The notes: generated by a model not told the origin, from the sequence alone. A stretch of 22,197 nt of DNA from CAYUWH01 sp964448615 (GCA_964448615.1 CAYUWH010000021.1:1-22197); one strand, 5' to 3'. Numbered from the stretch's first letter, positions 13,246 through 20,306 are shown. Numbers and translations: made by a program.

Positions 13246-13274
13246 TTGCGATTTTTCCCTTCCTCAGCCACACT
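13246..13274 (+). promoter_or_regulatory. possible PBP promoter TTGCGA-17-CACACT
   Basis: TTGCGA (13246-13251) and CACACT (13269-13274) with a 17-nt spacer, ending 10 nt before the ATG at 13285. A stronger -10, TATAAT at 13369-13374, lies inside the predicted coding region, 9 nt before an in-frame ATG at 13384. It may be the real promoter with a later start. Confidence 0.35.
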
Positions 13275-13284
13275 GCGTCCCTCT

Positions 13285-16200
13285 ATGGATAGCGGTTTCC
13301 AGACCCGTCCGCTCGACTCCCCTCCGCCCCCTCGGCGCAGACGCTCTTTCGTGGGGTCAAAGCGCGGTTATAATGCTCTAAAAATGAGATTGGAGGCATT
13401 ATTGATATGGGGAAAGCGACGCGGCTGGCGCCGGATTTTGCGGGATTCTGCGCTCACCATCGGCGGATTGACGGCCTGCTATCTTCTTTTCCTGTGGATA
13501 ACCCTGCCTGATATCTCTGATCAGCGTAAATTGATCGCCTCCCAGAGCTCGGTCATCGTCGACCGGAACGGCACGGAGCTCTATCGCCTCTTCAGTGACG
13601 AGGACCGCATCTTCCTCGATGATGCAGCGATCCCGCAAGCGATGAAGGACGCGATTGTCGCAATTGAAGATGAACGCTTCTATACGCGCGGCTGCTTGGA
13701 TATCCGCGCACTCGGACGCGCGTTGATCAGCTTCGGTAATTCCGGCGGTGCTTCCACGCTCACTCGTCAGTTGGCGCGCAACGCGTTGGATCTTCAGAAA
13801 GAAAATATTCTCTCCCGCAAGTTGAAAGAACTCATTCTCGGCTGTCAGCTCGAGCGCAAATATTCGAAAGAAAAACTCGTCTCGCTCTATCTCAACTGGA
13901 TTCCCTTTGGACAAAACGCATACGGCATCGAACTCGCGAGCAAGCGATACTTCGGCATTGCGGCAAAAGATCTCACGCTCGCGCAGTCGGCGGTGCTCGC
14001 ATCGCTTCCGCAGCGCCCGAGTTACTTCAGTCCGTACGGCAAACATGTGCGTACGACCGTGACGCCGGAAGCCCTTCAAAAAATTCAGGCGGGCATCATC
14101 ACCTCTTCCGCGGAATTGGAGGACAGCGATGTTTCCATCGGGCTCGTGGGCAACAAGATCGGATCAGGAGGCATCAGCATGTATGTGGGAGGGCGTGCGG
14201 ATCAGGTGTTGAAAAATATGCAAAACCAGGGCTATATCAAAGAAGCCGACCGCTTGCAGGCGCTCAAGGAATTGGAGACCATCACGTTCAAACCTTCGCG
14301 CGATAACATTCGTGCGCCCCACTTCGTCCTCTGGGTGCGCAGCCAAGTGGAAGAACTGATCGCCGGCAAGGCGGAGGAAGGCATGATCGACCAAGGCGGC
14401 CTCACGATTGAAACAACACTCGATTGGGAGATGCAGCAGATCGCAGAGAAGGCAGTTACCGACAAGAAAGAGAGCTACGCAACGCTGTATGGCGCTCACA
14501 ATATTGCGCTCGTTGCAGCTGATCCGATGACGAAGGAAATTCTCGCCTACGTGGGGAACAGCGACTACAACGATGATGATCATGACGGCAAAGTCGATAT
14601 GGCACGCGCGCCGCGCCAGCCGGGCTCCAGCTTCAAGCCGCTGGTCTATGCCGCAGCCTTCGAGAAGGGGTATAGCCCCGCGACCGTGTTGTATGACGTG
14701 CCGACGAAAATCGGGGAGGACGAGCCGCAGAACTTCGATGGAAAATTCTGGGGACTGACTACCATCCGCAAAGCACTCGGCGGATCACGCAACATTCCCG
14801 CCGCCAAAGGATTCTTCCTCGCGGGCGGCGAGAAGCAGGTACTGGATATGGCGAGCCGTCTCGGAGCCGTGACGCCGAAGAGTTTCAAAGCAACGACACT
14901 GGCGAGCGACCCCTCTTTTGAATTCGGCTGGCCGCTTGCACTCGGGGCCGCCGAAACGCCGCTGACCGAAATGGCGGAAGCCTACGCCACGCTTGCTGCG
15001 GGCGGCAAGCACGCGCCGTTGATCTCCATCACACGCATCCGTGACCGCTTCGGCAAAGTGTTCTACGAAAACGACACGTCCGATGAAACATCGCAGGTAG
15101 TAGACGCTCGCATCGCGTACCAAGTGACGTCCATTTTGAGCGATGTCTCGGCACGCCCGAATGAATATTGGCAGACGGTTCTCTCGGTCCCCGGCTTCCA
15201 GGCCGCCGCCAAAACAGGAACGAGCAACAAGTGCCTGAACCGCAGTGACGATGGCAAGTGCACCGACCGTAAACCGGATAACGTGCTGACCCTCGGCTAC
15301 ACGCCGAACATCGTCACGGGTGTATGGGTCGGCAATGCGGACGCCACTCCACTCTCCGAGAAAGCGGAATCGCTGATTACCGCCGCTCCGATTTGGAAGG
15401 AATTCATGGTGAAGGCGCACAAGTTGCTCGAGAAACCAAAGGCGAGCTTCGATGTTCCATCCGGAATCGTCCAGCCGCAAATCTCTCTGCTCTCCGGAGA
15501 ATTACCGACGGAATGCACGCCGGTTTCTCAGCGCAAAGCCGACGTCTTCCTCCAGGAACGCGCGCCGAACGATGCGGATCCAGCTTGTGTCACCCTGCTC
15601 ATCGATCGCGTCACCGGATTGCTCGCCTCCGATGAATGTCCCGCCGACGCGCAGATCGAACAGAGCTTTATCACTCCTCGCAGCATTCTCGCCGACCGCT
15701 GGCCGGCATGGGAGGAAGGAGTACGGAAGTGGGCGGCAGGACAAACCGGCAGCTGGGATCCTGTTACAGGCTCTTTTACCGGATCGAGTCTCCCTCTCCC
15801 CATCGCGCCCACAACGAAATGTGACGCAAGCCTGACGCCGGGGCGCAACGAAAGACCGACGGTCAGCATCATCTCACCCTCCAATGGCGGCAAGGTTTCC
15901 TATCCTTCCTTCCGTCCTCAACTGCGTCTGCAGATTGCCTCGTCTGTACGCGAACTGAATTACAAAGTAGACGGCAAGCACATCCTGACGATCGGTGGAA
16001 GCGGCTCTACGCTAGAACCGGCGCTGCAAATGCCCCGCTCCATTGACCAGTCCGGCACGCACACCTTGGAAGTCACCGTGACGGATCGTTACTTCAACAA
16101 GGCAACGGACACCGTCACGTTCCAATTCGGCGAAGATCAATCTCCTCCTTCCGTCGCACTCCTCTCTCCGCAGAACGACGTGACGGTTGTCTCCGGCACC

Positions 16201-16419
16201 AATCTTGAAATTCGCGCCGAAGCACGTGACCTCGAAGGTGGCATCAAGTACGTGCAATTCTATCTGGATGATCAATTGCTCACGACGAAACCCAAGGAAC
16301 CGTATGCCTTTACGTACGCTGTCGATGTAAAACCTGGCATCTACACGTTGCGTGCCCTTGCCACAGATCTTGCAGGAAGAACGGACGATACGAGCGTGGT
16401 TGTCGAGGTGATCGAGTGA
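13285..16419 (+). CDS. class A penicillin-binding protein (glycosyltransferase-transpeptidase) with Ig-like C-terminal domains
   Basis: A 1044-residue bifunctional peptidoglycan synthase. An Arg/Pro-rich cytoplasmic part (1-50) leads to one membrane helix (about 54-74). The GT51 domain has catalytic E128 in EDERFY, STLTRQLARN and RKLKELILGCQLERKYSKEKLVSLYLN. The transpeptidase has S448-x-x-K451 (SSFK), S501-R-N503 and KTGT from K643. After about residue 745 there is a Cys-containing linker. Two Ig-like beta domains follow (about 848-945 and 950-1043), each starting with a PTV/PSV..SP motif, which recalls PBP1C-type C-terminal extensions. It acts on the outer face of the membrane, polymerising and cross-linking glycan strands. 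The start is uncertain: the ATG at 13384 has a perfect TATAAT nine bases upstream and would still leave the helix intact. Confidence 0.95.
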   Translation: MDSGFQTRPLDSPPPPRRRRSFVGSKRGYNALKMRLEALLIWGKRRGWRRILRDSALTIGGLTACYLLFLWITLPDISDQRKLIASQSSVIVDRNGTELYRLFSDEDRIFLDDAAIPQAMKDAIVAIEDERFYTRGCLDIRALGRALISFGNSGGASTLTRQLARNALDLQKENILSRKLKELILGCQLERKYSKEKLVSLYLNWIPFGQNAYGIELASKRYFGIAAKDLTLAQSAVLASLPQRPSYFSPYGKHVRTTVTPEALQKIQAGIITSSAELEDSDVSIGLVGNKIGSGGISMYVGGRADQVLKNMQNQGYIKEADRLQALKELETITFKPSRDNIRAPHFVLWVRSQVEELIAGKAEEGMIDQGGLTIETTLDWEMQQIAEKAVTDKKESYATLYGAHNIALVAADPMTKEILAYVGNSDYNDDDHDGKVDMARAPRQPGSSFKPLVYAAAFEKGYSPATVLYDVPTKIGEDEPQNFDGKFWGLTTIRKALGGSRNIPAAKGFFLAGGEKQVLDMASRLGAVTPKSFKATTLASDPSFEFGWPLALGAAETPLTEMAEAYATLAAGGKHAPLISITRIRDRFGKVFYENDTSDETSQVVDARIAYQVTSILSDVSARPNEYWQTVLSVPGFQAAAKTGTSNKCLNRSDDGKCTDRKPDNVLTLGYTPNIVTGVWVGNADATPLSEKAESLITAAPIWKEFMVKAHKLLEKPKASFDVPSGIVQPQISLLSGELPTECTPVSQRKADVFLQERAPNDADPACVTLLIDRVTGLLASDECPADAQIEQSFITPRSILADRWPAWEEGVRKWAAGQTGSWDPVTGSFTGSSLPLPIAPTTKCDASLTPGRNERPTVSIISPSNGGKVSYPSFRPQLRLQIASSVRELNYKVDGKHILTIGGSGSTLEPALQMPRSIDQSGTHTLEVTVTDRYFNKATDTVTFQFGEDQSPPSVALLSPQNDVTVVSGTNLEIRAEARDLEGGIKYVQFYLDDQLLTTKPKEPYAFTYAVDVKPGIYTLRALATDLAGRTDDTSVVVEVIE

Positions 16420-16476
16420 TGCGAAAAACAGTTCTCGCGTGCTCGCGCAAGAGATCCCTGGAGAAAAGATGATTTA

Positions 16477-16504
16477 TTGACATATTTAATTTATATTGTA
16501 TATT
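16477..16504 (+). promoter_or_regulatory. promoter TTGACA-16-TATATT
   Basis: A perfect -35 TTGACA (16477-16482) and TATATT (16499-16504), 16 nt apart, in AT-rich DNA after the PBP stop. Transcription should start near 16511, giving a 5' leader of nearly 100 nt for the unknown gene at 16609. This contrasts with the leaderless layout of most neighbours. Confidence 0.8.
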
Positions 16505-16537
16505 TTCATTAAAAGACCACGCTGCACGTTCTCTGAA

Positions 16538-16603
16538 ATCACCGCTTCCCCCATGCACTCTTTCTTTGACGTTCAGAGCAAGAGAACGAGTGATCTGGGG
16601 GAA
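16538..16603 (+). promoter_or_regulatory. structured leader that can sequester a G-rich ribosome-binding site
   Basis: TTCCCCC (16546-16552) is complementary to GGGGGAA (16597-16603), which lies 5 nt before the ATG at 16609. The intervening loop has its own partial pairing (CTCTTTCTTTG region with CAAGAGAACGAG). ATCAC (16538-16542) can also pair with GTGAT (16590-16594), giving a pseudoknot-like order. Translation control is inferred from this complementarity alone. Confidence 0.45.
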
Positions 16604-16608
16604 CAAAC

Positions 16609-17145
16609 ATGAAAGAACCTTCGTGGAAACGCAGTATCGACGAACAGGGGCGGGAATGCATCGATCTCTCCGCGGTGCCTCACAGCACTGCCGTACGATT
16701 CTACTTCGATGACACGACCCATCAAATTCCTGAGCACTCCACAGTCACGGAAGATGCCCAGGGTCTGCTCATCGAGCTGGGCCGCCGCGCGTACGTCATC
16801 GGCTACAAGGTCGTCTTTACGTCGCTGCAACGGCAAGATGCCGACACCGCGGAAGTCACCGACGATCAAGGACGTACCTGGCTGTGGGCTCCGTGCAGAG
16901 GTGGATTCCTCGACCACATCCAAGAGGAGGCCACGGGCAAAAACTATCTACACCAGGTGGACACGCCGATGGCCGATCCGCTTTTGCCCGCACCGGGCTG
17001 CACGGCCAGGATCGCCTGGTGCAAAGAACAGGACGAAGACGGCATTGAGTTCAGACGCATGCGAGCCGCCGTGCAGGGAGCTAGTGACCCTGGTTCCCAG
17101 CGGTTTATCTACTACTTCACTGTCATCCTGAAAAGCGCACTCTGA
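16609..17145 (+). CDS. conserved-looking protein of unknown function
   Basis: A 178-residue, mostly polar protein without a signal peptide or membrane helices, so probably cytoplasmic. Cysteines at 17, 95, 129 and 136 or nearby are scattered and form no standard zinc motif. Beta-strand-like stretches such as AVRFYFDD and RFIYYFTVILKS suggest a compact beta-rich fold. I do not recognise a family. The ATG at 16609 has GGGGGA just upstream, a possible weak ribosome-binding site, and is preceded by a strong promoter and a structured leader. A strong terminator follows, so the gene is its own transcription unit. The AT-rich promoter region differs from the GC-rich surroundings, but the coding part does not. 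Confidence 0.65.
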   Translation: MKEPSWKRSIDEQGRECIDLSAVPHSTAVRFYFDDTTHQIPEHSTVTEDAQGLLIELGRRAYVIGYKVVFTSLQRQDADTAEVTDDQGRTWLWAPCRGGFLDHIQEEATGKNYLHQVDTPMADPLLPAPGCTARIAWCKEQDEDGIEFRRMRAAVQGASDPGSQRFIYYFTVILKSAL

Positions 17146-17154
17146 TCACCCTTT

Positions 17155-17187
17155 GGCGGCTGCAAACCCCTTGCAGCCGCCTTTTTT
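17155..17187 (+). terminator. strong intrinsic terminator
   Basis: GGCGGCTGCAA (17155-17165) pairs perfectly with TTGCAGCCGCC (17171-17181) across the loop ACCCC. Six T residues follow (17182-17187). It ends the transcript of the unknown gene and lies just before the lipoprotein promoter. Confidence 0.93.
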
Positions 17188-17193
17188 GATGTA

Positions 17194-17221
17194 TTGCTTT
17201 TTATAATAAATATTGTAAAAT
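17194..17221 (+). promoter_or_regulatory. promoter TTGCTT-16-TAAAAT for the C39-like lipoprotein
   Basis: TTGCTT (17194-17199) and TAAAAT (17216-17221), 16 nt apart. The -10 ends 10 nt before the ATG at 17232 and overlaps the ATG at 17220, which argues for the inner start. A TATAAT at 17202-17207 is an alternative -10 that would allow the outer ATG. Confidence 0.5.
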
Positions 17222-17231
17222 GATCTACTTT

Positions 17232-18014
17232 ATGAAACGAATCTCTCTGCTGCTGGCTTTGACCATGCTCTGCGCCGGCTGCGCCGTTTCGCGTGCGGAA
17301 ACACCCACGATCCAAAAACCACGCGTGGTCAAAAAACTGCAACCGCTTATCACGATGCCTGCGGCAACGGCGCCTGCCCTGAGCGCAGCCGAAGGGTCGC
17401 CGTTGCGCCAGGCACAAGTCTCATCGGTCTCTTTACTGAGGCCCCCTGTCGTCCGGCTGGATGTCCCTTTCACCTCGCAAGCACCGTTCAAAAACTGGGA
17501 CGAGCCGTATCAGAATGCCTGCGAGGAAGCATCACTCCTGACGGTCCTTCACTATTTGCAAAATCGTCCGTTCACGCAGGAATTGGCGGATCAAGAAATC
17601 GTCGCCCTCACGGATCGCACAGCACGCATGGGCTACGGACCGAGCATCACGTTGCAGCAACTCGCTGATATCACGAACGCACTGTTCCCCGATTATGAGC
17701 CAGTGCTCTCCACGGATGTCTCCATCGATTCCATTAAGCAGCTGATCACCGAAGGGAAACCCATCATCGTCCCAACCGCAGGACGCATGCTCCACAATCC
17801 GTACTACAGCGGCGAGGGTCCGGCCTATCACATGCTCGTCATCACCGGATACGATGAAACATATTTCTACACCAACGATGTCGGCACGGGACACGGCGAG
17901 CACTATCCTTTCCCGCACCAGGTACTCCTCGATGCGATTCATGATTGGACAGGCAACGACGACACAATCGCTGACGGTCAAAAAATAATGATGACCTTGC
18001 GTCGAGGCCGGTAG
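17232..18014 (+). CDS. lipoprotein with a C39-like cysteine peptidase domain
   Basis: A 260-residue protein. A short signal peptide ends in a lipobox-like LCAGC with the lipidated Cys at 17 (Cys in place of the usual Leu at -3). Residues 18-72 form a Pro/Ala-rich linker, of which 42-61 are encoded by a palindromic repeat. The peptidase-like domain spans about 73-255, with C97 in YQNACEEASLL, H200 in GPAYHMLVITGYD and D216 in YTNDVGTG, the Cys-His-Asp order of the C39-like group (Peptidase_C39_2 type). It should be anchored to the outer face of the membrane; its substrate is unknown. The inner ATG at 17232 gives a textbook MKRISLLLAL signal start and fits the promoter. A start at 17220 would add four residues. 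Confidence 0.85.
   Translation: MKRISLLLALTMLCAGCAVSRAETPTIQKPRVVKKLQPLITMPAATAPALSAAEGSPLRQAQVSSVSLLRPPVVRLDVPFTSQAPFKNWDEPYQNACEEASLLTVLHYLQNRPFTQELADQEIVALTDRTARMGYGPSITLQQLADITNALFPDYEPVLSTDVSIDSIKQLITEGKPIIVPTAGRMLHNPYYSGEGPAYHMLVITGYDETYFYTNDVGTGHGEHYPFPHQVLLDAIHDWTGNDDTIADGQKIMMTLRRGR
17356..17414. repeat. palindromic dispersed repeat inside the lipoprotein gene
   Basis: TGCCTGCGGCAACGGCG (17356-17372) and CGCCGTTGCGCCAGGCA (17398-17414) are inverted copies with two mismatches. Between them lies a core running from CCCTGAGC (17377-17384) to CGAAGGG (17390-17396). The core read on the other strand matches the repeat at 20244-20268 almost fully. It has no in-frame stop and adds about 20 residues to the linker. 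Confidence 0.75.
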
Positions 18015-18068
18015 TTTGCCGGGGAATAGGGAACTCGCTACGCTGCGAACAGTTCTCCCTTCTCCACT

Positions 18069-18335
18069 ATGACTCACACCACTCCCTCAAAAGTCGCAGG
18101 TATCGTTTGTTCGATGCTCGCGCTGTTCGCGCTCAGCACCGCTGGCGTCGCTTCCGTCTCCGCACAATCCGCCGAAGAGATGACCACCCTTCATTCGGGA
18201 GCGCCTCTTCAGGATGCAAAAGGCACCGACAAAGGCAAGCCGCCGAGCGTCCCTTCAACAGGACCCGGCACCGCAGCGATCTTCGCTGTTGCTGTAGGTG
18301 CGGGCTATCTCACAATGCGGCGCCTACGCGCATAA
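18069..18335 (+). CDS. small exported protein with a PSTG-type C-terminal anchor
   Basis: An 88-residue protein: a signal peptide (about 1-32, ending near SVSAQ), a 28-residue polar stretch rich in Lys, Gly and Asp, then VPSTG at 61-65, a hydrophobic helix (68-81) and the basic tail RRLRA. This is the layout of a sortase sorting signal (LPxTG with Val for Leu), but it could also be a simple C-terminal membrane anchor. No sortase gene is in the window. The mature part would be only about 30 residues. The ATG at 18069 has a pyrimidine-rich upstream and no Shine-Dalgarno. It follows the C39-like gene by 54 bp and may share its transcript. A terminator follows at 18355. Confidence 0.7.
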   Translation: MTHTTPSKVAGIVCSMLALFALSTAGVASVSAQSAEEMTTLHSGAPLQDAKGTDKGKPPSVPSTGPGTAAIFAVAVGAGYLTMRRLRA

Positions 18336-18354
18336 TTTCTTACAATGAATCATG

Positions 18355-18392
18355 ATGCAGAGACGTGCGTTCCGTGCGGCTCTGCATTTTTT
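18355..18392 (+). terminator. intrinsic terminator after the PSTG protein
   Basis: ATGCAGAG (18355-18362) pairs with CTCTGCAT (18380-18387), with further pairing in the loop, and T residues run to 18392. No T run exists on the minus-strand side, so yebC transcripts coming from the right are probably not terminated here. Confidence 0.8.
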
Positions 18393-18396
18393 ATAA

Positions 18397-19149
18397 TCAC
18401 ACCACGGCAGCCGCCACTTCTTCCGAGATATCCGCATTCGTGTGCACTTCGGAAACGTCATCGTCTTCTTCCAGTGCCGACACAAAACTCATTAATTTTT
18501 CTACGGTCGCCGCATCTTTGATTTCCGTCTTCTGCGTTGGTAGGTATTTCAAACCCGCTGACAAAATTTCGTAGCCGTTGTTCTTCAAAAAATCCCGGAC
18601 CTTATTCCAGTTCGTCATGTCGGTCGTCGCGGTGATGACGCCTTCGTGCTCCTCAAAATCTTCCGCCCCGAAATCGATCAGCTCAAGCTCGATCTCTTCC
18701 AGTGATTGCACTGCCATCGTGGGCTTGGCACTCACCACACCTTTACGGCTGAACATCCACAGCACCGACGCACTCTCCGCCCAGTTACCTCCATGTTTAT
18801 GAATGATGGCCTTCACGTTGGAGAGCGTGCGATTTTTATTGTCAGTGAGACATTCAATCAGACATGCTGCGCCACCCGGACCATAAGTGGCATACACCAC
18901 CTCCGCCATCTGTTCCCCTTTCAGCTCGCCCGTACCCTTCTTCACCGCACGTTCGATGTTGGCATTCGGCACGTTGTCCGCCTTGGCGTTTTCAATCGCG
19001 ACACGCAGCGCATTATTCGTTTCTACTTCACCACCCGCACGCGCCGCCATCTCAATTAAACGCGCATGACGCGTATAGATCTTCCCGCGCACGGAGTCCT
19101 GCGCAGTTTTTCGAACCCGGATGTTGTGCCATTTGGAGTGTCCTGACAT
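18397..19149 (-). CDS. yebC: YebC/TACO1 family protein
   Basis: A 250-residue protein of full family length. The signature N-terminus MSGHSKWHNIRVRKTAQD and the internal motifs ENAKADNVPNANIERAVKKG and SVLWMFSRKGVV are all present. YebC proteins were first described as DNA-binding transcription regulators; members of the family also aid ribosomes at proline stretches. Which role applies here cannot be told. It is cytoplasmic. The ATG at 19149 is preceded by an extended -10 ending 8 nt upstream. A terminator for the rpsF-rpsR transcript lies just beyond, so yebC is transcribed on its own. Confidence 0.96.
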   Translation of the reverse strand: MSGHSKWHNIRVRKTAQDSVRGKIYTRHARLIEMAARAGGEVETNNALRVAIENAKADNVPNANIERAVKKGTGELKGEQMAEVVYATYGPGGAACLIECLTDNKNRTLSNVKAIIHKHGGNWAESASVLWMFSRKGVVSAKPTMAVQSLEEIELELIDFGAEDFEEHEGVITATTDMTNWNKVRDFLKNNGYEILSAGLKYLPTQKTEIKDAATVEKLMSFVSALEEDDDVSEVHTNADISEEVAAAVV

Positions 19150-19157
19150 AGAGAAAA

Positions 19158-19166
19158 AGTATCACA
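19158..19166 (-). promoter_or_regulatory. extended -10 (TGT-GATACT) for yebC
   Basis: On the minus strand TGT (19166-19164) precedes GATACT (19163-19158), 8 nt before the ATG at 19149. It starts 5 nt after the T run of the upstream terminator, so the two signals are packed end to end. Confidence 0.6.
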
Positions 19167-19171
19167 TCTTA

Positions 19172-19211
19172 TCAAAAGAGTCCGAGGAAATTCTACAATC
19201 CTCGGACTCTT
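19172..19211 (-). terminator. terminator of the rpsF-rpsR transcript
   Basis: On the minus strand AAGAGTCCGAGGA (19211-19199) pairs perfectly with TCCTCGGACTCTT (19188-19176) over a 10-nt loop, followed by TTTTGAT. The T run is short, so efficiency is uncertain. The arm sequence recurs as the tandem unit in the VanW signal peptide at 9230. Confidence 0.7.
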
Positions 19212-19233
19212 CGACTTCTTCGGTCTCGTTGAA

Positions 19234-19497
19234 TTACTTACGGTACGCCAACATGCCCATGAAGCGTGCAAGCTCCACAGCATGACGGACCATCTTCTGG
19301 TGACGGAGACACACACCGGTGTAGTACTTCGCGCGGATGTTGCCGAAGTAATCGATGTACGGCTTCATCGTAGGATAATCCTTGTAATCGATGTACGGGA
19401 CTTCCTTCTCGCAGAAGTCGCACTTCTTGAGACGGGGATCAGAGCGGTTCTGATTCTGGTTCTTATTGTGGTAGTTCTTCTTTTGGGGAGTTGCCAT
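19234..19497 (-). CDS. rpsR: 30S ribosomal protein S18
   Basis: An 87-residue protein of normal size. A basic Asn/Gln/Lys-rich N-terminus is followed by CDFC (Cys 26 and 29) and the S18 core: a DYKDYP turn, FGNIRAKYYTG and LRHQKMVRHAVELARFMGMLAY. With the later GVCLRH this gives a Cys/His set like that of zinc-binding S18 variants. S18 binds the S6 dimer partner on the 30S platform. It lies 30 bp behind rpsF. The gap is strikingly C-rich on the coding strand and holds no Shine-Dalgarno. A terminator follows. Confidence 0.95.
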   Translation of the reverse strand: MATPQKKNYHNKNQNQNRSDPRLKKCDFCEKEVPYIDYKDYPTMKPYIDYFGNIRAKYYTGVCLRHQKMVRHAVELARFMGMLAYRK

Positions 19498-19527
19498 GGG
19501 TCAGAGGGGGGAGCGAAGTGGGGGGGA

Positions 19528-20085
19528 TTAGAGTTCGATCGAATCGTCAGAAATAAGCTGGTCCAACTTCTTGCCGATATCAGCCTTCGGCGCAGCAGGT
19601 CTTTCTGCCTTGGGCTTCTCAGCATCAGACTTCTTCGTCTGGCGCTTCGCCTTCTCGAGCATTTGCTTCTTCAATTTCTCTTCCTTCTCCGCAGCTTTGC
19701 GCTCACCTTCCACCTTCGCCTGCTGCTTCCATTCATCGAAGCGTCCGGCGTACGGCGTGATCTTGTAGTGCTTGGGCGGCTTCACGATCAAGTGGCGCAA
19801 CACGCCTTTCAAAATGCGGAGCTGGTTATCCATTTCCTTCAACTTGGCAGGCTCCATGTCCAAGTAGTAAATCACGAAGCAACCCTCGCGGTAGCCACCG
19901 ATTGGGTAAGCCAAACCGCGGCGGCCCCAGGCATCCTTCATGATGACCTTGGCACCGGCCTCGCCAATAAGCTCTTCGATCCCCTTCACCACTTCCTGCT
20001 CTTCCTTTTGGTTAAGCGGGAATGGGTACAGGACGCAGAGTTCGTAAATACGGGTATCTTCCGAGGATGCTGAAAGTTCAGCCAT
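19528..20085 (-). CDS. rpsF: 30S ribosomal protein S6 with a long charged C-terminal tail
   Basis: A 185-residue protein. Residues 10 to about 105 are the S6 ferredoxin-like core: YELCVLYPFP, GRRGLAYPIGGYREGCFVIYYLDM and LRHLIVKPP. Residues 110-185 form a Lys/Glu/Ala-rich, probably helical or disordered tail, nearly doubling the usual length of about 95-110. S6 pairs with S18 on the 30S platform. The ATG at 20085 was chosen because it starts the family core; an in-frame extension to 20190 lies in repeat-bearing DNA and is rejected. No ssb gene sits between rpsF and rpsR, unlike the common bacterial order. The promoter is not clear. Confidence 0.94.
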   Translation of the reverse strand: MAELSASSEDTRIYELCVLYPFPLNQKEEQEVVKGIEELIGEAGAKVIMKDAWGRRGLAYPIGGYREGCFVIYYLDMEPAKLKEMDNQLRILKGVLRHLIVKPPKHYKITPYAGRFDEWKQQAKVEGERKAAEKEEKLKKQMLEKAKRQTKKSDAEKPKAERPAAPKADIGKKLDQLISDDSIEL

Positions 20086-20243
20086 ACAATTCGTGGGTAA
20101 AACCCTGTCCCAAATGGGAGAGGGGAAGAATAAGGCAGGGAGACTGTAAACGAAGAGGGGGAAGGCGTCAAGGAGGGATAACACCCTCATCCGCCGCTGA
20201 GACGGGCCTTCCTTGACCCCCTATCCCCAACCCCTTTCCCTCA

Positions 20244-20268
20244 CCCTTCGGCTTGCTCAGAGCAGGCG
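20244..20268. repeat. CCCTTCGG..GCTCAG dispersed repeat, intergenic copy
   Basis: CCCTTCGGCTTGCTCAG, continuing AGCAGGCG, at 20244-20268. Compared with the reverse strand of 17372-17396, it differs by one base change and a short GC/T difference in the middle. The flanks (runs of CCCCTTTCCC and GGGAGAAAGGGG) can also pair. Confidence 0.7.
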
Positions 20269-20306
20269 GGGAGAAAGGGGCTTTTCGCATTACACACGAA
20301 AAATCG

